Below are positions 1 to 6,871 of a stretch of DNA of 11,633 bases, piece by piece. The DNA is taken from assembly GCA_012026855.1 (NCBI GenBank), contig VEOV01000069.1, positions 1 to 11,633 of the forward strand, written 5' to 3'. The stretch is from Geobacter sp. Its GTDB lineage: Bacteria; Desulfobacterota; Desulfuromonadia; Geobacterales; DSM-12255. The notes under the pieces were generated by a model that was not told where the DNA came from, did no database searches, and was given only the letters and a program-made list of their open reading frames with translations. Each line of letters opens with the position of its first letter. The stretch's first letter is position 1. Made by a program: the position numbers and the translations under genes.

Positions 1-351
1 AACATGACCTACCCGAAAGTGATTGCTGCCGGTGCCCAGAAGGTGATTACTGCCATGGAAGCAAAGCAGGCAGCTCTCCCTCCAGGTGCAGTTCTTGAGG
101 AGAAGGATGCTAAAGCGCTGACAAAGGCTAAAGCCGACTTCGAGAAGAACAAAGATGGCAAGTCCATCATGGGTCTCGACAAGCCGATCCTGAAGCTGAA
201 GAACCCGGGCATCTTCTCCATCCCGCTCGGCTTTGCTGCTGCTATTCTGGCTACTCTGGCCTTCCCGAGCCGCAAGGCTGAAGAGATGTGGGACGAAATC
301 TACGTTCGTCAGAACACCGGTCTCGGTATGGCCAAAGCTATTGACCACTAA
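1..351 (+). CDS. actP: Cation/acetate symporter (ActP-like), C-terminal fragment
   Basis: Only the last 116 codons are present; the frame is open to the left edge, so the ATG at base 4 is internal. ActP-like proteins are inner-membrane sodium:solute symporters that import acetate, the main carbon and electron donor of Geobacter-type bacteria. Visible are a charged, Lys-rich loop (about residues 15-65 of the fragment), then one hydrophobic segment beginning IFSIPLGFAAAILATLAF, then a charged cytoplasmic tail ending EEMWDEIYVRQNTGLGMAKA. I recognise this tail style from Geobacter acetate symporters of the solute:sodium symporter family; that recognition is from memory. The gene ends in TAA and is followed 24 bases later by a strong terminator, so it closes its transcription unit. 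The substrate is inferred, since the transport core lies outside the window. Confidence 0.8.
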   Translation, partial: NMTYPKVIAAGAQKVITAMEAKQAALPPGAVLEEKDAKALTKAKADFEKNKDGKSIMGLDKPILKLKNPGIFSIPLGFAAAILATLAFPSRKAEEMWDEIYVRQNTGLGMAKAIDH

Positions 352-374
352 AATTTACTGTTAATGATTACTCC

Positions 375-403
375 GGGGGAAGGGAAACCTTCCCCCTTTT
401 TTT
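375..403 (+). terminator. Rho-independent terminator after the symporter gene
   Basis: A perfect 9-bp stem (375-383 with 388-396) closes a GAAA tetraloop and is followed by seven T residues (397-403). It lies 24 bases past the symporter stop and separates it from the DUF294 gene. Confidence 0.9.
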
Positions 404-414
404 ATCCATAAACT

Positions 415-442
415 TTGTTGTATTAGCGCTTTATGGTATATA
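415..442 (+). promoter_or_regulatory. Possible weak sigma-70 promoter for the DUF294 gene
   Basis: TTGTTG (415-420) and TATATA (437-442) are separated by 16 bases, just after the terminator and about 30 bases before the ATG at 474. Matches to consensus are 3/6 and 4/6, so this is weak. A promoter is expected here only because the terminator upstream is strong. Confidence 0.25.
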
Positions 443-473
443 CATCTTAACTCACAACCAGCCCAGAGGCATT

Positions 474-1700
474 ATGCCAGCGAAACCCGTCGAAAAGCTC
501 ACCAACAAACAGTTCATCGAACACCTCATGACAGAGGTCAAAGCCTACCTGCCCCTGCTCAGCTCTGCCGAAGCGGACCAGTTCCTCGACTCTCTGAAAT
601 CTGTGGTAGATGAAAACATCGACTGGCTGGAAAAGCTGACTTCGCGGCAGAAGCTGCTGCTTGCCGAGATCAATACCACTACAAGCTGCAGTAGACTGGG
701 GGAAATCCATACTGAGCTGAACAAGCTGGAGATGGAACGTTTTCTCAAGTCGCAATCGGTACCAGCCCTGCACAGAAACTGCACCGACTACCGTGACGCC
801 CTTGCTGCCAGGGCAGTAAAACTGGTCACCCTTGAAATGGCGGCAGATGACCAACCTGTGCCTGAAATTCCGTTTGCACTGATCAGTATGGGGAGTGACG
901 GTCGGGAGGAACAGACCCTGATTACTGACCAGGATTATCTGATAGTTTACGGTGATGACGGCGGCGATGCGGTTGACGAATGGTTCCGGCGCTACTCGGA
1001 GCTTTTTGTCGAGCGAATGGTGGAGGTAGGCTTCGAGCGGTGTACCGGCGACATCATGCCGAGCAATCCTACCTGGCGAGGGTCAATGGGACAGTGGCGG
1101 AAAAAACTGCTGGCGATTGTCCGCTATGAGTATGAGGATTACGGCAAGAACCTGATGGACCTGATCGTGTTGTCGGACGCACGCTATGTGGCTGGGAACA
1201 GAGAATTGGCCGATGAGCTGATAGAGCTTATCCGTGGGCTGGAGCAGGACTATTTCCAGGTGCTCTGGGGAATGGCAAAGGCCGCCACTGAGATGAAGCT
1301 GGCGCTCGGCTTTCTCAAGCGATTCTGGACAGAAGGGTCTGGTGAGCACAAGGGAGAGTTCAACCTCAAGCTGCTTGCCTGGGCGCCGCTGGTCATGAAC
1401 ATCAGGATTATCTCCATAAACCAGGGGATTCCAGCGACTTCGACTGTGAGAAGAATAGAACTGCTGCAGAAGGAGGGGAGCTTTTCAGCCGGCATGGCAA
1501 CAGGACTGATTGAAGCCTACCATATCCTGACCCGCTACCGGATACTGCAGCAGATTAAGGTCATTAAGGGTATCCAAAAGAGCTCATACTACATAAACCC
1601 CTACCAACTGCCGGCTGACGACCGGGAGCAAATGCGCCAGGCGCTGATCAGGATAGAAGACCTGCAGAAGGTAATTCACACCAATTTTCACATAGTTTGA
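474..1700 (+). CDS. DUF294 putative nucleotidyltransferase (PII-uridylyltransferase-like)
   Basis: This 408-residue soluble protein resembles the DUF294 family. Residues 1-120 are mostly helical and charged. The nucleotidyltransferase core follows, with GSDGREEQ at 140-147 and the metal-binding DQD at 152-154. A conserved MPSNPTWRGSMGQW segment lies at 195-208 and a further acidic residue at D229. The C-terminal third (about 285-400) matches the helical DUF294 C-terminal domain. Family members often carry cyclic-nucleotide-binding and CBS domains in front of this core; I see neither here, so this is a short form. DUF294 genes are frequent neighbours of actP, which suggests (inference) a regulatory role in acetate uptake, perhaps by nucleotidylating a protein. 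The substrate is unknown. The ATG is preceded by AGAGG at a suitable distance. Antisense open frames over this gene are shadows. Confidence 0.85.
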   Translation: MPAKPVEKLTNKQFIEHLMTEVKAYLPLLSSAEADQFLDSLKSVVDENIDWLEKLTSRQKLLLAEINTTTSCSRLGEIHTELNKLEMERFLKSQSVPALHRNCTDYRDALAARAVKLVTLEMAADDQPVPEIPFALISMGSDGREEQTLITDQDYLIVYGDDGGDAVDEWFRRYSELFVERMVEVGFERCTGDIMPSNPTWRGSMGQWRKKLLAIVRYEYEDYGKNLMDLIVLSDARYVAGNRELADELIELIRGLEQDYFQVLWGMAKAATEMKLALGFLKRFWTEGSGEHKGEFNLKLLAWAPLVMNIRIISINQGIPATSTVRRIELLQKEGSFSAGMATGLIEAYHILTRYRILQQIKVIKGIQKSSYYINPYQLPADDREQMRQALIRIEDLQKVIHTNFHIV

Positions 1701-1761
1701 CAAACTGCCACCCTCTTGAGCATTCCCATTTCATTCCAGATCCATAAAGCAATGTCAGCCG

Positions 1762-1790
1762 TTGTCTTTTTTCTGCAATTTTACTATTAT
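1762..1790 (+). promoter_or_regulatory. Candidate sigma-70 promoter upstream of the small hypothetical gene
   Basis: TTGTCT (1762-1767, 4/6) and TATTAT (1785-1790, 5/6) stand 17 bases apart. The expected start near 1797 would give a leader of about 35 bases before the ATG at 1833. No terminator is evident between the DUF294 stop and this point. Confidence 0.4.
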
Positions 1791-1832
1791 CATTGTCAGC
1801 TGTAGATAAAATGCCTGAACCAAATTGGATAC

Positions 1833-2162
1833 ATGATCAATCACTGTTTCTGCATCAAGCGCTTTCCGAGAATACTCTCACTGGTTGTCGTGTTCTGTCT
1901 GATCTTCGGCGGAATGCGTGTACCTGACATTTCACGTTCTCACCGAGCCAAACCAAAACACCGAGCGGTCATAGAGAACAAGACTGGTACCAGCCAACTT
2001 TCAATCAAAAAGACTCTTGAGCTTGTAGCCATCGTTCCGACAATAACCTGCGCGATTGTCCCAATAGTAACGAATGTCGATTTTCACAGCAGCGTTCCAG
2101 CCAGAACTGTTCCGCCCCTCTTTCCCAATACATCACGAGCTCCTCCTATAGTTCAATCCTGA
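1833..2162 (+). CDS. Small hypothetical protein with N-terminal membrane segment
   Basis: I do not recognise this 109-residue frame. A basic start (KRFPR at 9-13) precedes a hydrophobic stretch at about 14-28 (ILSLVVVFCLIFGGM), consistent with a signal peptide or membrane anchor. A Lys/Arg-rich segment (35-60) and a second, weaker hydrophobic stretch (64-82) follow, and the tail is Pro-rich. There is no clear lipobox. The ribosome-binding site is poor (TTGGA upstream of the ATG), which lowers confidence, but a plausible promoter lies at 1762-1790. If this frame is not real, 1701-2256 is a 556-base non-coding gap in which I see only that promoter and a short inverted repeat near 2210. Its composition is less orderly than that of neighbouring genes. 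Confidence 0.4.
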   Translation: MINHCFCIKRFPRILSLVVVFCLIFGGMRVPDISRSHRAKPKHRAVIENKTGTSQLSIKKTLELVAIVPTITCAIVPIVTNVDFHSSVPARTVPPLFPNTSRAPPIVQS

Positions 2163-2209
2163 TTTTTGCTGTTTCACCCCTCTATTCCGGCGCCATTCGC
2201 ACCCGTATG

Positions 2210-2233
2210 AATAGATCGGGCTCTATATCTATT
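2210..2233. repeat. Short inverted repeat in the leader of the pal-like gene
   Basis: AATAGAT (2210-2216) and its exact reverse complement ATCTATT (2227-2233) flank a 10-base spacer, ending 24 bases before the pal-like ATG. The centre spacing would suit a dimeric regulator, but seven bases can match by chance. Confidence 0.2.
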
Positions 2234-2256
2234 GTTAATAACATAGGAGAAATGCC

Positions 2257-2868
2257 ATGAAAGGGCCAATAAACAGGCTTCTGCCGGTTATATTTGCAGG
2301 ATTGTTTGCGTTCTCAGGTTGCGCCAAGCAGGGAGTTGTCAAGAATGATGCCCCAGTTGTTCCGGTTGCGGCTAAAACTTCAACTGCCGCTCCAGGCAGC
2401 ACGACTGCCGCAGCGGCGAAAACAGAAGTAAAACCAGCAGCTTCCGCGATTACATCTGCGCCCACTGATGTCAGTAAAGGCGCTAACAAACCGCTACAGT
2501 CCAGCTCAGCACTTGTTGCTGCTGAATTAAAAAACAAGCTTGAGAAAATTTTCTTTGATTTCGATTCAGCCACGTTAAGCGCTACCGCTCGTCAAACGCT
2601 AATCAAAAATTACGAAGCCATAAAGCAGTCCCCGCAGTCTCGAATTCGCATCGAAGGTAATTGCGATGAACGGGGATCAGACGAATACAACCTTGCCCTG
2701 GGAGAGCGCCGTGCCCAGGCGGCAGCCCGCTATCTGAACACTCTGGGGATCTCCGGCGAGCGGGTATCCACTATCAGATAAGGCAAAGAAAAACCGGCTG
2801 ACTCCGGCCACGATACAGCAGCTTGGAGCAAGAACCGACGGGACGAATTTGTCGTTACCAGCAGGTGA
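2257..2868 (+). pseudogene. pal: Pal-type peptidoglycan-associated lipoprotein, interrupted by in-frame TAA
   Basis: The uninterrupted frame runs 2257-2781 (174 residues). A TAA at 2779-2781 stops it, but the same frame then reads GKEKPADSGHD, WSKNRRDEFVVTSR and a TGA at 2866-2868. That is the normal end of a Pal protein, so the intact gene would cover 203 codons. Pal anchors the outer membrane to peptidoglycan as part of Tol-Pal. Visible are a signal peptide with a lipobox-like FSGC (Cys22), an Ala/Thr/Lys/Pro linker (25-90) and the OmpA-like domain from about 98, with FFDFDSATLS and GNCDERGSDEYNLALGERRA (135-154). The consensus at the break is usually Ser-Tyr-Gly-Lys; here it is Arg-stop-Gly-Lys, so a Tyr codon changed to TAA is the simplest event. 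Truncation removes the NRR segment of the fold. AGGAG precedes the ATG. No tol genes are adjacent, so this may be a spare paralogue. Confidence 0.8.
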
Positions 2869-2875
2869 ATGTGCA

Positions 2876-2906
2876 GGCGGAGCCGAGTTCTTGGCTCCGC
2901 CTTTTT
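2876..2906 (+). terminator. Rho-independent terminator after the pal-like gene
   Basis: A perfect 9-bp stem, GGCGGAGCC (2876-2884) with GGCTCCGCC (2893-2901), has an 8-base loop and five T residues (2902-2906). It sits 7 bases beyond the TGA at 2866-2868 and 95 bases beyond the premature TAA. This supports 2868 as the original gene end. Confidence 0.9.
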
Positions 2907-2996
2907 ATGAACAGATAGCAGCCATTCTTGAACTTATTCTGAAGTCCGTATGGCTTGCAAGACCAAACGGGTTGATATGAACAACAGGAGGAAGTA

Positions 2997-3359
2997 ATGC
3001 CACTAATCGTTTCTCTAGTTGCTCTCGGTGTTCTTGCTGGCGTAACAAGCGGCTTGATCGGCATCGGCGGAGGAATCATTATCGTGCCTGCGCTCGTGAT
3101 TTTCTTTGGGTTTTCACAGCAAATGGCCCAAGGGACCACTTTGGCATTGATGGTTCCGCCACTGGGGATACTGGCAGCATTGACCTACTACCGGCAGGGG
3201 TACGTGGACATAAAAACTGCCGGTCTTATCTGTCTTGGCTTCCTCATAGGCAGCGTCCTTGGCGCCGATCTGGCTATCCGGTTACCTACAGAAATCCTGA
3301 CCCGGACGTTTGGAGCAATTTTGGTAGCTATCGGGCTGAAAATGCTGCTGGTCGGCTGA
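2997..3359 (+). CDS. Half-length TauE/SafE family membrane protein
   Basis: This 120-residue, very hydrophobic protein has about four predicted membrane segments (roughly 3-36 including a re-entrant-like Gly-rich stretch, 46-64, 74-92 and 101-119). The TauE/SafE (DUF81) signature GLIGIGGGIIIVPAL is at 20-34, followed by the family-like QMAQGTTLALMVPP. The family exports or moves sulfur-containing anions such as sulfite or sulfoacetate; the substrate here cannot be told. Typical members have about 240-270 residues built from two such repeats. This one ends cleanly in TGA after one repeat, so it would have to act as a dimer. AGGAGG at 2986-2991 lies 5 bases before the ATG. The gene follows a terminator, so it likely has its own promoter, which I could not place convincingly. 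Confidence 0.8.
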   Translation: MPLIVSLVALGVLAGVTSGLIGIGGGIIIVPALVIFFGFSQQMAQGTTLALMVPPLGILAALTYYRQGYVDIKTAGLICLGFLIGSVLGADLAIRLPTEILTRTFGAILVAIGLKMLLVG

Positions 3360-3369
3360 TTTGCATGTC

Positions 3370-3409
3370 ATGCCGCATGGACTGCCGGAGAATGGCACAG
3401 CGGCATTTT
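3370..3409 (+). repeat. Inverted-repeat structure between tauE-like and glycosyltransferase genes
   Basis: ATGCCGC (3370-3376) pairs with GCGGCAT (3400-3406), followed by TTT. Inside the loop TGCC (3383-3386) pairs with GGCA (3394-3397). It could be a weak terminator or a structured leader just before the glycosyltransferase ribosome-binding site. The short stem and T-run make a strong terminator unlikely. Confidence 0.3.
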
Positions 3410-3426
3410 GCACACAAGGAGAACCA

Positions 3427-4386
3427 ATGACATCAATTTCAATCGTTATACCTGTCTACAACGCTGAAAAAACCATAGCTGACCTGTGCCGGAAGCTTAT
3501 GATGCTGCTTGCGATGGAATACCGGCTTCAAATCGTATTGGTAAACGACTGCAGCCGTGACGAAACTGACTCAATCTGCAAACAACTCCAGCGGGAGTTC
3601 CCCGAGACCATTACCTATGTCAGCCTGTCGCGCAATTTCGGCGAGCATAATGCCGTAATGGCAGGGCTTAATCATACCCGCGGGGCTTATGTAGTCATTA
3701 TGGATGACGACTTTCAGAACCCTCCCGAAGAGGTACCAAAGCTACTCCTTGAAATACAAAAAGGGTTCGATGTTGTCTACTGCCAGTATCCTGCAAAAAG
3801 GGACAGCCTGCTCAGGAACCTCGGCAGCTATCTGAATGGCTCCATGGCACGGGTTATTCTTAACAAGCCGGCCAATCTTTACCTGTCCAGCTTCAAGGCT
3901 ATGAACCGCTTCCTGGTTAATGAGCTGACAGCCTACAAAACACCCAACCCCTATCTGGATGCCATAATTCTGCGAATAACCCGCAAAATCAGCATTGTTG
4001 AGGTCCGCCACGATCAACGGCAAACGGGGAGTTCGGGTTATACGTTGAAGAAGCTTGTTGCTCTCTGGGGAGACATGATCGTCAGCTATTCACTAATTCC
4101 GCTACGCATTCTGGCGCTTTTAGGTTTTGCGTTGACATTGATGGGGGTCTATTCCGTAGTAAATATGCATATCCGGAATCTACTACCACAATTGACCGAC
4201 TTTAGCGACTTGGAAGAACTTGCGTCTGTTGCCATGTTTTTCAGAGGGTTTCAGCTTCTGGCAATTGGCATTCTCGGCGAATATGTTGGGCGAATTTACC
4301 TGAAGCTCAATCAGGAACCGCAATATATCATCAGGGAATTATTCGATGTTTCAGGAGTAAATCAGGAGGAGACGACGCAAAGATGA
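3427..4386 (+). CDS. Membrane-anchored family 2 glycosyltransferase (GtrB/DPM-like)
   Basis: This 319-residue protein starts at the ATG preceded by AAGGAG (3416-3421); the frame is open further upstream to 3361, but that part has no ribosome-binding site and no family similarity. The GT-A fold begins at once with ISIVIPVYNAEKTI. It contains VNDCSRDET (39-47) and the metal/nucleotide motif MDDDFQNPPEE (92-102), with Asp93-95. RQTGSSGYTLKKL (198-210) occupies the place of the acceptor-loop motif in this subgroup. Two hydrophobic segments follow (about 222-245 and 266-288), as in enzymes that move a sugar from a nucleotide donor to undecaprenyl or dolichyl phosphate. The sugar is unknown. A role in polysaccharide or lipid glycosylation is inferred, and the convergent galU, which makes UDP-glucose, fits that theme. 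The 3' end overlaps galU by 25 bases. Confidence 0.87.
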   Translation: MTSISIVIPVYNAEKTIADLCRKLMMLLAMEYRLQIVLVNDCSRDETDSICKQLQREFPETITYVSLSRNFGEHNAVMAGLNHTRGAYVVIMDDDFQNPPEEVPKLLLEIQKGFDVVYCQYPAKRDSLLRNLGSYLNGSMARVILNKPANLYLSSFKAMNRFLVNELTAYKTPNPYLDAIILRITRKISIVEVRHDQRQTGSSGYTLKKLVALWGDMIVSYSLIPLRILALLGFALTLMGVYSVVNMHIRNLLPQLTDFSDLEELASVAMFFRGFQLLAIGILGEYVGRIYLKLNQEPQYIIRELFDVSGVNQEETTQR

Positions 4387-5333
4387 GGTGGCATGATCCG
4401 GCGCAGTTTCTGCCGCATGGCCATAGCCCCATAATACCAGTAGAGAAATGGGAGTGGGCCTTGCGGCTTACAGCCGAGTCGCTGCCTAAGGTACTTTTCA
4501 AAATCCCCGTTGAACTCTTCCCGCTTCAGGGCCAAATCCACAGTAGCCTTTAAAAAACCAAGCTTGTCGCCGCAGTCGTGGCGTACACCTTCAAATTGGC
4601 AGCCGTAGATTGCCTCCGATTTGGAAAGCGTCAGAATGGCATCGGTAAGCTGAATCTCCCCCCCCTTGCCGGGAGGCTGGTTCTCCAGGATGGGGAATAT
4701 TTCCGGTGTGAGGATATACCTGCCGATGATGGCAAGGTCTGACGGAGCAGCCTCGGGCTTTGGTTTTTCCACCATATCGATAACCTCAAAGACCCGGTCA
4801 CTGATATGATTTGCCCTGACACATCCATAGGAGGAGATATTTTCCATAGGCACCTTTTCCAGTGCCAGCACTGAACCGTGATATTTATTGTACACGTCAA
4901 GCAACTGAGCCAGGCAGGGACGCCCAGCATCGATGATATCATCCCCCAGGAGGACGGCAAACGGCTCGTTGCCGATAAAGTCTCTGGCACAAAGAATGGC
5001 GTGGCCAAGGCCAAGAGCCTGTTTCTGGCGGACATAGAAAATATCAACCATCTCGGCAATTTCTCTGACCTGGCTAAGCTCCGCCTCTTTCCCCTTGTCA
5101 GAAAGAAGTGATTCCAGCTCGAAAGCTATATCAAAGTGATCTTCCAGTGCTCTTTTACCCCGGCCGGTAACGAAAAGAATCTGCTCGATCCCCGAGGCGA
5201 CCGCCTCCTCCACTACGTACTGGACCAGCGGTTTGTCGATAAGAGCCAGCATCTCCTTGGGAGATGCCTTGGTAGCGGGCAGAAAGCGGGTACCGAGTCC
5301 GGCAACAGGAAATACGGCTTTTTTTACCTTCAT
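4362..5333 (-). CDS. galU: UTP--glucose-1-phosphate uridylyltransferase
   Basis: GalU makes UDP-glucose from UTP and glucose-1-phosphate for envelope polysaccharide synthesis. The 323-residue protein shows the nucleotidyltransferase start FPVAGLGTRFLPATKASPKE (8-27), QALGLGHAI (105-113), LLGDDIID (128-135), VEKP (188-191), GRYIL (204-208) and GKGGEIQLTDA (222-232). I chose the ATG at 5333 because GGAG lies 6 bases before it; an ATG at 5345 would add MESQ. Family members usually end near residue 288, at the YLRQRL equivalent. Here about 37 further residues follow (4365-4475), and their end overlaps the convergent glycosyltransferase gene. The extension has no family similarity I can see and may come from a lost stop or a frameshift. 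The gene lies 15 bases after metF in the same frame, so it is probably co-transcribed. No terminator is visible after it. Confidence 0.93.
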   Translation of the reverse strand: MKVKKAVFPVAGLGTRFLPATKASPKEMLALIDKPLVQYVVEEAVASGIEQILFVTGRGKRALEDHFDIAFELESLLSDKGKEAELSQVREIAEMVDIFYVRQKQALGLGHAILCARDFIGNEPFAVLLGDDIIDAGRPCLAQLLDVYNKYHGSVLALEKVPMENISSYGCVRANHISDRVFEVIDMVEKPKPEAAPSDLAIIGRYILTPEIFPILENQPPGKGGEIQLTDAILTLSKSEAIYGCQFEGVRHDCGDKLGFLKATVDLALKREEFNGDFEKYLRQRLGCKPQGPLPFLYWYYGAMAMRQKLRRIMPPHLCVVSS

Positions 5334-5348
5334 CTGGCTCTCCATAAT

Positions 5349-6230
5349 CTAGTTATTGATTGCATCGACAATTTCAGGAATAACCTCTTCGCGCCCCATT
5401 GCCATGATATGCACACCGTTGACATGGGGCTTTACTTCCCTTGCCAGTCGGCAGGCAATTGCCAGCCCCGTCGCAGCCTGGTCTGCTGAATCAGCCAGTT
5501 CCTGGACAATCTCCTCAGGAACCTTCAACCCCGGAATATTCTTGTTGATGAATTTAGCCATGGCTGCCGACTTGAGCAGCAGAATACCGGCAATAGTCTT
5601 GGCTCCAAGAGGAGCAACCGCTTCACAAAAACGAGCCAGTTTCCCGGAGTTGAAAATTGCCTGGGTTTGGAAGAAACCGGCACCAGCTGCCACTTTTTTC
5701 TGCAGCTTGAAGAGTGTCAGCTCAAAAGGCTCTGCTTCCGGCGCCGCTGCCGCACCGGCGAAAAACGAAGGTGTCCCCTCCAGCTTCTTGCCAGACATGT
5801 CGACACCAGCAGCCAGGCTCTTCATACACTCCAGCAGCTGCACCGAATCAAGATCAAAGACCGACTTGGCCTCCTTATGATCGCCAAAAGAGATATGATC
5901 GCCGGTCAATGCCAGGACGTTTCTGATACCAAGTGCAGCCGCACCCAGAAGATCGCTCTGGATGGCAAGGCGGTTCCTGTCGCGACAGGTAAGCTGCAGG
6001 ATCGGCTCCACTCCTGACTTAAGCAACAGAGCCGAAGCCGCCAGGGGGGAAATGCGCATATTCGCCCCCTGATTGTCGGTCACATTGATTGCGTCTATCA
6101 TGCCGGACAGTGCCTCTGCATGCCTGATAAACGCGGCGCAGTCACACCCCTTCGGCGGGCAGACTTCAGCAGTAATCACAAAGCTGCCGGCCATCAATTT
6201 CTGTTCAAATTTGGATAAGAGCGCTGTCAT
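5349..6230 (-). CDS. metF: Methylenetetrahydrofolate reductase (MetF family)
   Basis: The protein reduces 5,10-methylene-THF to 5-methyl-THF, the methyl donor for methionine and, in acetogens, for the acetyl-CoA pathway. The 293 residues form a TIM barrel of normal length. Recognisable are FVITAEVCPPKG (17-28), with Glu22 at the position of the catalytic Glu, and NVTDNQGANMRISPLA (49-64). LALTGDH (106-112) carries Asp111, equivalent to the flavin-contacting Asp of MetF, and GAGFFQTQAIFN lies in the second half. The ATG overlaps the stop of the metV-like gene by 4 bases (ATGA), so the two are translationally coupled and their products probably form the two-subunit reductase known from acetogens. 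The gene ends in TAG, and one codon later the same frame enters galU at its upstream ATG. The electron donor cannot be read from the sequence. Confidence 0.93.
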   Translation of the reverse strand: MTALLSKFEQKLMAGSFVITAEVCPPKGCDCAAFIRHAEALSGMIDAINVTDNQGANMRISPLAASALLLKSGVEPILQLTCRDRNRLAIQSDLLGAAALGIRNVLALTGDHISFGDHKEAKSVFDLDSVQLLECMKSLAAGVDMSGKKLEGTPSFFAGAAAAPEAEPFELTLFKLQKKVAAGAGFFQTQAIFNSGKLARFCEAVAPLGAKTIAGILLLKSAAMAKFINKNIPGLKVPEEIVQELADSADQAATGLAIACRLAREVKPHVNGVHIMAMGREEVIPEIVDAINN

Positions 6231-6871
6231 TTAAGTTTCAGTTTGCCGGGTTTGGGAATTTTTGAGTAATTCTTGGGGGGGACAGACTCCGCAAGGTTGG
6301 CAATTCTGCCGGTTTCCCTGACAGTTGTAAAAATCTGCGCCCAGGCACATTCAGCCTCGGCATCTATTTCACAACGGCCTTCATCCATACCACCGCAGGG
6401 ACCGTTCAACAGTCCCTTGGGACAGGCTGTTACCGGGCAGATACCGGCAGTTTCAGAGAGGACACACTCGCCGCAAAGGGAGCATTTCTGCTCGAACTGC
6501 CCAAAGCGGCGGATATTGCCTAGGAACAGGCTGTCCAGGCCGGCAACGGTCTTTTTCGGAATAGCGGCAGAGACCGACTGGATCCCGGCGCCGCAAGCCA
6601 TTACCAGGCTCGCATCGGCATCATCAACCAGCTGCTGCCTGCCGCGCAGATCACGCCCGACCCGCAGCATGTGACAGGCTTCATCGATGATGACCGAGCC
6701 GGTGACGCTTTTCCCGCTGGAGATCAGCGCCTCCTGCATCTGCCAGACCTCCTCTTCGCCACCTGATTTGCAGACCGTTGCACATTTGGCGCAGCCAACA
6801 ATAAATACTGAGTTGGAGTCACCGAGAGAGGCAAGAATATCGGCAAGTGGTTTTTGCTGGCTGATGATCAC
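6227..6871 (-). CDS. metV: MetV-like partner of methylenetetrahydrofolate reductase (MTHFR_C domain)
   Basis: This 214-residue soluble protein is rich in cysteine. An N-terminal cluster GCAKCATVC (Cys27, 30, 34) precedes a middle region with Cys66 and Cys93. A dense C-terminal cluster follows with Cys130, 133, 136, 145, 150, 159, 167 and 175, including CSLCGEC, CPVTACPKG and NGPCGG. This matches the methylene-THF reductase C-terminal (MTHFR_C) proteins, called MetV in acetogens, where the protein binds metal or an Fe-S cluster and passes electrons to MetF. The start is GTG, overlapping the folD stop as GTGA; the stop overlaps metF as ATGA. Such overlaps imply equal production of the three proteins. 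The product is certainly of this family; its exact cofactor and electron donor are inferred. Confidence 0.87.
   Translation of the reverse strand: MIISQQKPLADILASLGDSNSVFIVGCAKCATVCKSGGEEEVWQMQEALISSGKSVTGSVIIDEACHMLRVGRDLRGRQQLVDDADASLVMACGAGIQSVSAAIPKKTVAGLDSLFLGNIRRFGQFEQKCSLCGECVLSETAGICPVTACPKGLLNGPCGGMDEGRCEIDAEAECAWAQIFTTVRETGRIANLAESVPPKNYSKIPKPGKLKLK

Noticed and set aside
447..854. Open frame antisense to the start of the DUF294 gene
   Set aside because: Shadow of a gene with clear plus-strand motifs; the codon pattern follows the plus strand.
2235..2573. Open frame antisense to the pal-like gene with an Ala-rich hydrophobic stretch
   Set aside because: It mirrors the Ala-rich linker of the lipoprotein gene; no ribosome-binding site or known motif.
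3393..3412. Possible sigma-54 promoter (TGGCAC ... TTGCA) before the glycosyltransferase
   Set aside because: The two boxes are 9 bases apart instead of the required 5, so the GG and GC elements are out of register.
3361..3426. Upstream extension of the glycosyltransferase frame
   Set aside because: The extra 22 codons lack a ribosome-binding site and overlap a hairpin; AAGGAG and the family start support ATG 3427.
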